Shown here piece after piece: positions 32,877-40,697 of a stretch of DNA of 64,000 nucleotides (position 1 is its first letter; each line of letters begins with the position of its first letter). This DNA is from WLMZ01 sp037139095 (GTDB lineage Bacteria > Actinomycetota > Acidimicrobiia > Acidimicrobiales > Ilumatobacteraceae), in assembly GCA_037139095.1 (NCBI GenBank), contig JBAXHD010000006.1, positions 1 through 64,000 of the forward strand, read 5' to 3'. Under the pieces are notes generated by a model. It saw only the letters and a program-made list of their open reading frames with translations, ran no database searches and had not been told where the DNA came from. The translations under genes and the position numbers were made by a program.

Positions 32877-34376
32877 CTACGGGATGTTGACCTTGGCGGG
32901 GGCGAGAGCCACCGACTTGGGGTACCAGATCGCTAGCCGGCCGTAGTTGTAGGCCGTGACAACGCCACCGTCGTGAGTGACAGAGCGCAGGTCGGCGCAA
33001 CATCCTGTGGCAAAGGCCTCGGGGTCATTCCACTCTTGCGAGGCATCAACCTGTTTGCCGGTGTTGGTATTGATCAGCATCCACGGACCGAGAGCGGTAG
33101 TGGTGCCGTCGGCCCCAACCGTGGGCTTGCCCGTAACGATGGCGAATCCTTCTCCCACTGTGGCCACGCCACGGATACCAGCGTTGTTCCACAGGATCTT
33201 GCCCGTATCGGTGGCGACACCGGCAAGGCTCATCGGAGTGCAGCCCCCGGTCGGGTCGGGCAGACCAAAGCACCCCGAAACCATGGTGACTTTGCCGGAC
33301 GGGGCCGAACGGAAGCCCTCGTTGTTCGTCGGGTTCACATTGTCATAGCGCCACACCACCCGGCCGAGCGCGTCGTAACCAATCAATCCGGTTCCCGCAG
33401 ACGCAAAATCGGCTCTGGTCGGATACGCAGAAAGCAGCACGGCAGGGCTGTTGGTCCACTGGCCATCTCGGTAGGCGGCGAACACCGCAGGCACGTTGGC
33501 GCTGGTTCGGGCGGTCAACACGAGATCGCCAGAGTCAGCGAACTCGAACGACGCGTACAGGTTGTCGGGACGCATTGTCGCTGGAGGATACGGAATCCCA
33601 GTGAGCGCGAAGGTGCGCAGATCGACCATCACCATTGCATCTTGAGCGCCAGAACCAGCGACGTCGGCACCGAGCACCACGCGGTCTGGTGCTGTGGCTT
33701 TCACTTGTGCGTTGGGTCCAAATGTGCCGAGTCCCTGTTGTTTCACGAGGTCGGCTACATCGCTGACGATCGAACCGTCGCTGAGCGAAATCACGACCCA
33801 CTTGTTTGAACTACCGCCATAGAACATGACCAACGCTCTGTCGGGCGCAGGCGACATCGATGCAGGGGCCACCAGCATCGACGAGATATTTGAGTCGTAG
33901 CAGCGAACCCATCGACGAGCTCCATCGACACCAATCGCTGCCAGGACTGCACCATCAAAGTCGCCCGTGCCAGAACTCACCGACAACAACACACCGCCTG
34001 GTATGCGCTCGACGCTGGCGGGCACATCCTGGGGCTTGCCGTTGGCCGAGCCCGCCACGCGTGGCAACGTAACGACCAATGTTGGTTCAGCGCCAAGCGG
34101 ACCGAATGCGTCGAGCACAGCCTCTTGAGTAAACGGAGTCGGCGCACCGTCAGCAACGTATTGAGCGCACGGCGGATCGAAACGTTTCGCGGAAGCGACG
34201 GGCAAGGTGGTGGTAGTGGCGGCAGCTGGATCGGTCACGGCAACGGTGGTGACCAGAGCGGAATCAGTTGAGACGACTGAGCCTGGCGGTGTCGTGCCAT
34301 TGATCAATGCAACATCGGGATTGTCAGCCCCGCACGCTGCGAGGACGAGAGCGCAAGCAACCAACAAAGTACGCAT
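32877..34376 (-). CDS. Lipoprotein with beta-propeller (PQQ-like) repeats
   Basis: The 499-aa protein starts at ATG 34376, where MRTLLVACALVLAACG gives a clear lipoprotein signal (lipobox LAAC); the longer upstream frame is not used. A Thr/Ala/Pro linker (about 40-70) follows. The rest has repeating strands with Asp/Gly turns (DLRTFALTGI, GYDALGRVVWRYDN, ATDTGKILWNNAG, NTNTGKQVDAS) like PQQ-binding-type beta-propeller blades. Several Cys pairs (CTP, TGCCADL) may be disulfides. No catalytic residues are recognised; it is probably a binding or assembly protein. Confidence 0.65.
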   Translation of the reverse strand: MRTLLVACALVLAACGADNPDVALINGTTPPGSVVSTDSALVTTVAVTDPAAATTTTLPVASAKRFDPPCAQYVADGAPTPFTQEAVLDAFGPLGAEPTLVVTLPRVAGSANGKPQDVPASVERIPGGVLLSVSSGTGDFDGAVLAAIGVDGARRWVRCYDSNISSMLVAPASMSPAPDRALVMFYGGSSNKWVVISLSDGSIVSDVADLVKQQGLGTFGPNAQVKATAPDRVVLGADVAGSGAQDAMVMVDLRTFALTGIPYPPATMRPDNLYASFEFADSGDLVLTARTSANVPAVFAAYRDGQWTNSPAVLLSAYPTRADFASAGTGLIGYDALGRVVWRYDNVNPTNNEGFRSAPSGKVTMVSGCFGLPDPTGGCTPMSLAGVATDTGKILWNNAGIRGVATVGEGFAIVTGKPTVGADGTTTALGPWMLINTNTGKQVDASQEWNDPEAFATGCCADLRSVTHDGGVVTAYNYGRLAIWYPKSVALAPAKVNIP

Positions 34377-34454
34377 GCGAAAGTATCGCGCACCACCCAT
34401 GCGGCTTTGTGAAATAGGTAGCCGCCCGGGCAAGCCCTCAGCGAGGGCGCCCAG

Positions 34455-35183
34455 CTACGCCGAAGGAATGAACTGGTCGAACCATGCGAGCGTGCGGCTC
34501 CATGCATCTGCCGCAGCAACTTCGTTGAACACTTCAGAGCGAGCATCGCAGTTGAAGCCGTGATCGGCATCGGCATAGCGCACCACTTCGGTGGGCACCG
34601 CAGCGGTCAACGCACCCGAGCGCAACACTTCGACATCATCGACCGGAATGCCCTTGTCGAGATCGCCATACAGACCAAGCCATGGAGCGCGAAGCGATGG
34701 CGAGAGATCGATGAGCGACGGCAAGCCGAAGCGGCCGACGGCAACCCCGCCGCCGTAGAACGTGACCGCAGCACCCAGCGGCGAACGAGTGCCCGCATAC
34801 AGCGCCACGGCACCACCCATGCAGAATCCGACGATGCCACAACGATTGGCCGCAAAGCCGCGCTGCGCCAAGAACTCGAACGATGCGTCGAGGTCGGCAT
34901 CGATGCCGGCCGGAGTGAGCGCCTGCATCTGCGGCAGCACGCCGGCGTAGTCGCCATATTCGAACACCGGCGAACCATTGCGATGAAAGAACGCTGGGGC
35001 TATCGCCAACCAGCCAACATCGGCCAAGCGTTGGCAGATGCTGGCGATGTGTGGCGTGACGCCGAACGCCTCCTGCACCACGACCACTGCACCGCGCGCC
35101 ACGCCGGCAGGCACCGCAATCACAGACGGCATCGCGCCGTCGGCAGTGGGAAGTTCTACATAGTCAGGAAGTGCGGTGGTCAC
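34455..35183 (-). CDS. Dienelactone-hydrolase-family protein
   Basis: The 242-aa alpha/beta hydrolase starts at GTG 35183. The catalytic triad of the family is visible: Cys in GFCMGGAVAL, Asp in GLYGDLDKGIP and His in ADADHGFNCD; VVVQEAFGVTPHI gives the conserved Glu that activates the Cys. Such enzymes open lactones, classically dienelactone in the chlorocatechol pathway, but many family members have other substrates. No catabolic operon surrounds it, and GlpD-like and lipoprotein genes flank it. Confidence 0.87.
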   Translation of the reverse strand: MTTALPDYVELPTADGAMPSVIAVPAGVARGAVVVVQEAFGVTPHIASICQRLADVGWLAIAPAFFHRNGSPVFEYGDYAGVLPQMQALTPAGIDADLDASFEFLAQRGFAANRCGIVGFCMGGAVALYAGTRSPLGAAVTFYGGGVAVGRFGLPSLIDLSPSLRAPWLGLYGDLDKGIPVDDVEVLRSGALTAAVPTEVVRYADADHGFNCDARSEVFNEVAAADAWSRTLAWFDQFIPSA

Positions 35184-35201
35184 GGTTGGTCTCCTTGGTC
35201 G

Positions 35202-36815
35202 TCAGTTGTTGAGGTACTCGGCCAAACGCCGATCGGCGTCGGCTCCGAACAAGATGGTGGCCACTTCGCGTAGTCCTGCGGACTGACGAATGTCTTCGTC
35301 GCGCACCACAAGATCGATCTTCGAGCGGCGACGCATGAAGTCTTCGAGCTTGGTGATCATCTCGGTGGTTGCCGCAAGATGCAGTTCTACGCGCAGATAA
35401 TCGGCGCTATCCATAATGTCTTCACCCATTGCAGGGTCGTCTCGAATCGCTTCGAGCATCGAGAACGCTCGGCGCCCATAGCGACGCCACAGCCGGTCGG
35501 TAAGCGGTTCAGTATCGAGCTTGGTGCGCAGCGAATCGAGCTTCATCAACCGCGCCTGACGATAGAACTCAGCACGGGTGGCGGCAGCCGGCTCGCCGTA
35601 CCAGTTGTGCAGATCTTTCTCGAGCGGAATGCCCAACTGCTCGACAGCAGCGGCCACCTCTTCACCAACATTGAGGCAGTCAGTGAGCTTGCCGCCAAAC
35701 ACGGTGACCACGTTGGCGTGTTGGTCGAGTTCGATGGCGTGCTTGCGGCTGAGCGTGGTCCAATCGACGTTGCGTTGATCGTCGCCAGAGCTGCTGACAA
35801 CAAGCGGACGCACGCCTGAACGCTCGGAGATGATGTCGCCAATCGACAGCGGCTTCTCAAGCGCAAGCCGATTGTTGATCTGCTCGAGCAAGAAGTTGCG
35901 GTCGTCGTCGTTCACCTCAGTGAAGGGCTCATCGACGCGAGTGTCGGTGGTGCCGATGACCGAACGACGCCCCATGGGGATCACGTAGAACAGTCGCTGC
36001 GTGTCGTCGAAGAAAGCGAGCACGCGCTGGTGGTCGGTGGTGGTGAGCCGCGGCACCACAAGGTGAATGCCTTTCGAGTACACGATGCGGTGTTTGGTCT
36101 GCAGACCCCACGACGTATTGAGGTTGTCTACGAACGGCCCGGCTGCGTTGATGATGACCTTGGCCGTGGTGCTGAATACCTCACCCGAATCGACGTCGCG
36201 TAGTTCGGCGCGCCAGCGATCGCCATCGCGTTGAGCCGACACGAGCTCTACATAGTTGGCCACTGACGCGCCCGCTTCGATGGCCGACCGAACAAACGAG
36301 AACACAAAGCGAGCATCGTTGTCGATGAGGTACGCATCGCGATATTCGATACCGCCACGCACCGACGCTGTATTAATAGCCGGCTCTTCGTCTTTGATGG
36401 TTTCGGTTTTGAGCAGCCGAGGATGTCGGGTACCGAACTGGCCAATGCCCCAATACGCCAACGCGCCAAGCCCCGAGAACCACGGCGAGTAGGGCGACGA
36501 CGTATCGAGCGCTGCAAGAAAGCTGATCTCTTTGATGTTGTCGGGATAGGCGCGCATGAGCCGGTTACGCGAGCGACACAGGTTCCACACCAACAGCAGT
36601 TCGTAGTTCTCGAGGTATTTGAACCCACCCCACACCAAGTTCGATGACTCTTGACTAGTGAACGATGCGAAGTCGCCACGATCGATGAGCGCTACCGAGG
36701 CGCCACGACCGGCAAGCGCTGCTGCGCTGACTGCACCGTTGATGCCACCACCAACCACGAGCACGTCGAAGGATCCTTTGCGGATCTGGTCGATATGCGA
36801 CTCACGCAGTGCCAT
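35202..36815 (-). CDS. glpD: Glycerol-3-phosphate dehydrogenase/oxidase family protein
   Basis: The 537-aa FAD enzyme oxidises glycerol-3-phosphate to dihydroxyacetone phosphate at the membrane and feeds electrons to quinone. The N-terminal FAD motif is DVLVVGGGINGAVSAAAL (17-34). SSNLVWGGFKYLEN and RDAYLIDNDARFVFSFV are family segments, and SGVRPLVV, VVTVFGGKLTDC and a C-terminal helical domain complete it. WGGFKYLE stands where classical GlpD has the HGGLRYLE motif; this may mark a divergent subfamily. Glycerol kinase and facilitator genes are absent nearby. Confidence 0.82.
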   Translation of the reverse strand: MALRESHIDQIRKGSFDVLVVGGGINGAVSAAALAGRGASVALIDRGDFASFTSQESSNLVWGGFKYLENYELLLVWNLCRSRNRLMRAYPDNIKEISFLAALDTSSPYSPWFSGLGALAYWGIGQFGTRHPRLLKTETIKDEEPAINTASVRGGIEYRDAYLIDNDARFVFSFVRSAIEAGASVANYVELVSAQRDGDRWRAELRDVDSGEVFSTTAKVIINAAGPFVDNLNTSWGLQTKHRIVYSKGIHLVVPRLTTTDHQRVLAFFDDTQRLFYVIPMGRRSVIGTTDTRVDEPFTEVNDDDRNFLLEQINNRLALEKPLSIGDIISERSGVRPLVVSSSGDDQRNVDWTTLSRKHAIELDQHANVVTVFGGKLTDCLNVGEEVAAAVEQLGIPLEKDLHNWYGEPAAATRAEFYRQARLMKLDSLRTKLDTEPLTDRLWRRYGRRAFSMLEAIRDDPAMGEDIMDSADYLRVELHLAATTEMITKLEDFMRRRSKIDLVVRDEDIRQSAGLREVATILFGADADRRLAEYLNN

Positions 36816-36854
36816 GCCCCGAAGTCTGGCAGCAGCGGCTCACGAACACACCCG

Positions 36855-39800
36855 TTAGGCGAGCACTGGTTCGATCAACGCATCCTCGATTGCGAGCAAC
36901 ACTGCGTCGCCGTATTGCTCGAGTTTGGCCGGACCGATGCCAGCAATACTGTGCAAGGCGTTGAGCGTGGTGGGCAGCGCCATCGCTATTCGCTCAAGGG
37001 TGGCGTCGTCGAAAACGATGTACGCGGGCTTGCCGTTGCGCAGCCGATCGCGAGTCTGTCGCAAGAGATCGTGAGCGCGAATGCTGGCTGCTGATGGGCC
37101 ATCGGGCTCAGCGATTCGCAACGGACCACTTTGGCGACCTGCCGTAGACACCTTGGAGCCGGCCGCGAAACGGCGCGTGAGCGTGCCGAGTCGGGCAACC
37201 GCGTGACCATCATCGACCGACTCGATGATCCACTCTTGACCACTATCGAGAATCACCAAGCCAGGGGCGGCAAGAACCGCACCCTTGATAAAGGGTGAAT
37301 CGCGAGCGGGCGATGCAGTCGGCGCTGGGCGAGACGTGTCACGCGCCCGAAGAACCGGCATGACCACGACCGACTCAGTTGGCGCTGGCGGCTCGTTGCG
37401 CATCTCCTCAACAAAGGGACTCGGGTTGGCGCCAACGATGACCGTGACCTGCTCGCGCCCTCGAGTAAGCGCTACATGAAACACGCGTCGTTCTTCTTCG
37501 AGGTCTTCGGCAAGACGATGCGGATATTGGTCGGCTTCAACATGATGCAACACAACCACGGGCCACTCTTGGCCCTTCACGCGGTGCACGGTGGCAAGCG
37601 CAACACCACCAGTGCCTCGGGGCAGCGCCAGCTGTTGGCGCAGCCACGCGCCGAACACTTGCGGGTCGGGCTGCAACGTGGCCAACTGGGCCAGCGAAAC
37701 CAGATCGTCGTTCTGCGCAGCGCGGTTCATACCGCGACGGCTGTCGTCGATCGTAGAGATAGAGGCACCGAGGCCCACATCTTCGCTCAGCGTGCGCAAC
37801 AGCCGCGCCGTGTCACCTGTGCGCGCCACCAATTGCATTCGCTCGATGTCGTCGGCGAATTCGTTGACCCGTTGAGCATCGCGTTCGTTGTTGGCGCGCC
37901 CGGCGAGTCGACGCAAGCCATCGATAGAACGCTGCTCGCCCGCCCATGTAGCCACGTTGGGGTGCAGCGATCGCGAGGGCCGGCGCAACGCCTCGGCGAT
38001 ATCGCCGGGATCAAGGCGAGCAGGATCGGCCACGGCTAGGCGCAACCACGCCAGCGCCGCGCGAATAGCGGTGCGTTCGCAAAATTCGGGGCCGACGCCA
38101 CCGCTGACCGCAATGCCCGCCGCACTGAGGCCCAACTGCACCGGCGCCAGCAACGCATTCACGCGAGTGAGCACCGCAATATCGGCTGTATCGATACCGG
38201 CCTCGAGAGCGGCGCGCACCGCGGCAACTGTGGCGCCGAGTGCGTCGGCAGCAGCAACCACGCGCAACCCCTGCGTGTCGGGCCGAGCAGCGCGAATGAC
38301 CTTGGCAACGCGGCGGCGATTGTGGCGAACCAAACGATCGGCAGCCTGCACCACATCGCCAGGACAGCGATAGTTCACCTCAAGCGGATGCATCCCCGCG
38401 TTGGGGAACAGCGACTCGAAGTCGATGAGCCACGCCGGGTCGGCCCCGCTATAGCCATAGATGGTTTGGTCGTCGTCGCCCACGCCAAACACGCTGAAGT
38501 CGGGAGCCGACAACAGCCGCACCAACAACACATGCGCTGGCGTGAGGTCTTGAAATTCGTCGACCAGCAAGAGCCGACACGCGCGTTGGGCAACACGGCG
38601 CACATCGGCATCGGCAAGCAACATCTCGATGGCGCGATAGATCTGGTCGTCGAAATCGATGGCACCTTCGGCCTCGAGCACAGCGCGATACTTCGGCCAA
38701 AACGCAGCGAATCCATCGACGTCACCGTCGTACATCGCCTCAACATCGGCGGGGCTGCGCAGGCCCAGACGCACCATGCTGAGCGCTTCGATCCATGTGG
38801 CAACCGGATCGGTATTGCGTTTGCGCGGAAACTGCACGAGTCGACCAATGATGCGACGCACCTCGATCTCGTCGATGGTGCGGTAGTCGCGACTCTGTCT
38901 GGCAAAGGGAGCGCTGCCGTTCACGATGGCCAACGCGATTGCGTTGAGTGTGCGCACGCGCAATCCGCGCAGATCGTGAGTGCGCGACTGCATCTCTTCT
39001 TGGGCGCGCTTGTTGAACGCAACAAGACTTACGGCGCTTGGTGGCAATCGCCAGCAGTTCACAAGGTGCCGGGCGCGCTCGGTGAGCACACGCGTCTTGC
39101 CGCTTCCGGCCGGAGCAATGATGCGCGCTGCGCCACCCGCGTGAAGCACTGCGGCACGTTGGTCGGGGGCGAGTTCGATAGTGGCATCGGCGGCAACGGG
39201 AACCGCGAGCGAACCATGCTCGATAGCCACGGCATGCAACACGGCAAGGCCGTCGATGGGTTCGCAGTTCCGCGCTGGTCCGCCATCGATCCATACCCGC
39301 GACCCGTCGGGCAGGGCGATATCGCCGGGGCCTTCGTGTACCGCCACGGCGCCGAGGGCGATCGCGGCATCGATCAATGGCCACCGAGGTTGGTCGCTGG
39401 TGGCGTCGATGGCGTTACTCCACACGAGGTGATGCAGCAGGTCGAGAGCAAAGGTAAATCGGGCGCCAAGTTGGAACGGTGGCAGCGTTGAGACCGATTT
39501 CGCTGGCTCACGAAACGACTCAGCAACATCGAGCGCAAGCTCGATAACAACCCGCCGACCCGCTGCAGCATGAGCCGCGAGTTCGCGCACCGTCGCGTGA
39601 GCGTCGCCAACAACTGCATGGTCAACAACGATGCGAGACGCACCCGACCACTCCGGAAGAACATCGCTTCCGGCCCGCACCACAATGCCGCGGGCTAACT
39701 GTGATGGACCGCTACGAGCCCACGGCAACAAGGCTTTGCTCGGCTGCATCGGCGCAGCCGGCGCTATTGGCGCTATTGGCGCTATTGGCAGTACTTCGCC

Positions 39801-39887
39801 GCTGATGCTTTCGCCGCGCTGCCAACACTCTCGAACGTCGCTCGGGCGCTGGTGTTGATCACCGCAATAGACACAGGCAATAGGCAT
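36855..39887 (-). CDS. UvrD-like superfamily 1A DNA helicase with N-terminal Cys motif and HRDC domain
   Basis: The 1010-aa protein opens with ACVYCGD and a further Cys at about 21, a possible zinc site, then an Ile-Ala-Pro repeat linker (about 34-46). Residues 60-235 belong to no family I recognise. The helicase core starts at APAGSGKTRVLTERA (258-272). LLLVDEFQDLTP is motif II, GDDDQTIYGYSG is motif III and EEERRVFHVALTRGRE is motif VI. The C-terminal DRLRNGKPAYIVFDDATLERIA...GIGPAKLEQYG is an HRDC domain. Actinobacterial UvrD2 also has HRDC, but the N-terminal region here is unusual. It should unwind DNA 3'-5' in repair. Confidence 0.88.
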   Translation of the reverse strand: MPIACVYCGDQHQRPSDVRECWQRGESISGEVLPIAPIAPIAPAAPMQPSKALLPWARSGPSQLARGIVVRAGSDVLPEWSGASRIVVDHAVVGDAHATVRELAAHAAAGRRVVIELALDVAESFREPAKSVSTLPPFQLGARFTFALDLLHHLVWSNAIDATSDQPRWPLIDAAIALGAVAVHEGPGDIALPDGSRVWIDGGPARNCEPIDGLAVLHAVAIEHGSLAVPVAADATIELAPDQRAAVLHAGGAARIIAPAGSGKTRVLTERARHLVNCWRLPPSAVSLVAFNKRAQEEMQSRTHDLRGLRVRTLNAIALAIVNGSAPFARQSRDYRTIDEIEVRRIIGRLVQFPRKRNTDPVATWIEALSMVRLGLRSPADVEAMYDGDVDGFAAFWPKYRAVLEAEGAIDFDDQIYRAIEMLLADADVRRVAQRACRLLLVDEFQDLTPAHVLLVRLLSAPDFSVFGVGDDDQTIYGYSGADPAWLIDFESLFPNAGMHPLEVNYRCPGDVVQAADRLVRHNRRRVAKVIRAARPDTQGLRVVAAADALGATVAAVRAALEAGIDTADIAVLTRVNALLAPVQLGLSAAGIAVSGGVGPEFCERTAIRAALAWLRLAVADPARLDPGDIAEALRRPSRSLHPNVATWAGEQRSIDGLRRLAGRANNERDAQRVNEFADDIERMQLVARTGDTARLLRTLSEDVGLGASISTIDDSRRGMNRAAQNDDLVSLAQLATLQPDPQVFGAWLRQQLALPRGTGGVALATVHRVKGQEWPVVVLHHVEADQYPHRLAEDLEEERRVFHVALTRGREQVTVIVGANPSPFVEEMRNEPPAPTESVVVMPVLRARDTSRPAPTASPARDSPFIKGAVLAAPGLVILDSGQEWIIESVDDGHAVARLGTLTRRFAAGSKVSTAGRQSGPLRIAEPDGPSAASIRAHDLLRQTRDRLRNGKPAYIVFDDATLERIAMALPTTLNALHSIAGIGPAKLEQYGDAVLLAIEDALIEPVLA
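39760..39786 (-). repeat. 9-bp tandem repeat in the helicase gene
   Basis: GGCGCTATT occurs three times in a row, encoding Ile-Ala-Pro type units in the linker after the N-terminal Cys motif. It is in frame, so copy-number change would alter only linker length. Confidence 0.85.
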
Positions 39888-39910
39888 ACATATGTTCTAT
39901 CGCACTCGGC

Positions 39911-39950
39911 TGCTGCCAACTGCTGCCAACTGCTGCCAGCTGCCGCCAAC
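39911..39950. repeat. 10-bp tandem repeat between the helicase and SRPBCC genes
   Basis: TGCTGCCAAC occurs twice exactly and then as TGCTGCCAGC and TGCCGCCAAC, in the 76-bp non-coding gap upstream of the helicase start. Ten bases is about one helical turn. It may be slippage-derived. Confidence 0.85.
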
Positions 39951-39963
39951 CGAGCCAACAGCT

Positions 39964-40422
39964 CTACGGGTGTGACTCGACCTCGGCCTTGATGCGCTCG
40001 AGGGTGGCGCGCATTCCGTCGCGGTTGGTCTTACCACGGGCCCAACCGAGCAACGCCCAATACACCCGCATCGCAAGATTGGGGGTGAGCCTGAACGACT
40101 CGGTGACATCGGTGCCATCACCCGATGGCACCAACTTGTAGCCCCACACGTTGAGCGGCTTTTCGGCGCCGCCAACTGCAAACGCGAACTCAACACCTGG
40201 CTCAGCGGTGACCACTTCGCACGTGGTCCAATACGTTGGACCCTTGCCGTTGCGCTTCACGTGGCCACGAAAGCGTGCGCCTACGGCAGGCCCCGTTGCA
40301 CCATCGAGCCACTCGGCTTCAAAGGTCTCGGGGCTGTATCGACCGATCTTGGTGACGTCGCTGACCAACTGCCAGATCTGCTCGGGGGTTGCTGCCATAT
40401 GAACCGTGACTGAGTCATGCAT
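39964..40422 (-). CDS. SRPBCC / START-like polyketide-cyclase family protein
   Basis: The 152-aa protein has the helix-grip fold. The start MHDSVTVHMAATPEQIWQLVSDVTKIGRYSPE is typical (strand, helix, then YSP), followed by GARFRGHVKRNGKGPTYWTTCEVV and VWGYKLVPSGDGTDVTESFRL. These proteins bind hydrophobic ligands in a central cavity, as cyclases, carriers or regulators. The ligand is unknown. It lies alone between the helicase and the leader of the giant secreted protein. Confidence 0.85.
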   Translation of the reverse strand: MHDSVTVHMAATPEQIWQLVSDVTKIGRYSPETFEAEWLDGATGPAVGARFRGHVKRNGKGPTYWTTCEVVTAEPGVEFAFAVGGAEKPLNVWGYKLVPSGDGTDVTESFRLTPNLAMRVYWALLGWARGKTNRDGMRATLERIKAEVESHP

Positions 40423-40529
40423 GGGCCAACCCTAGGCGATCTCTGCCCCACGCCTTGCCAGTACCGCCGCGCCGCAAAATGCGCCGTACGTGCCGGTGCT
40501 TTCACTCAGCGTGAAGGGGTCAAGGAAAC

Positions 40530-40590
40530 TACGACCATTTCGGGGTGGGGTCGTAAGCACTCCGTACCCCTCATGCCCTCACCGTAGGAC
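40530..40590 (+). promoter_or_regulatory. Leader of the giant secreted gene: TACGACC/GGTCGTA hairpin and shared element
   Basis: TACGACC (40530-40536) and GGTCGTA (40549-40555) form an inverted repeat around 12 bases. It overlaps GGGGT (40547-40551), which can instead pair with ACCCC in TACCCCTC (40565-40572). CGTAGGAC follows at 40583-40590. The mutually exclusive pairings could form an RNA switch, and the parts recur upstream of the gene at 5185. The remainder of the 275-bp gap (40423-40697) shows no gene. Confidence 0.4.
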
Positions 40591-40697
40591 CCTCGCTGCC
40601 GGACTAATGCTCCATTGAGATTGAGGCCCCCGAAGGTCACTCTTGTTCACAGGAACCGTGGGTCTCGCAAGAGGTCTATGTACAGATAGGGATACCG

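Noticed and set aside
38322..39491. Plus-strand open frame of 389 codons antisense to the helicase, and a similar one at 55439-56440
   Set aside because: Both lie opposite genes with clear domains or family signatures and have no recognisable features.
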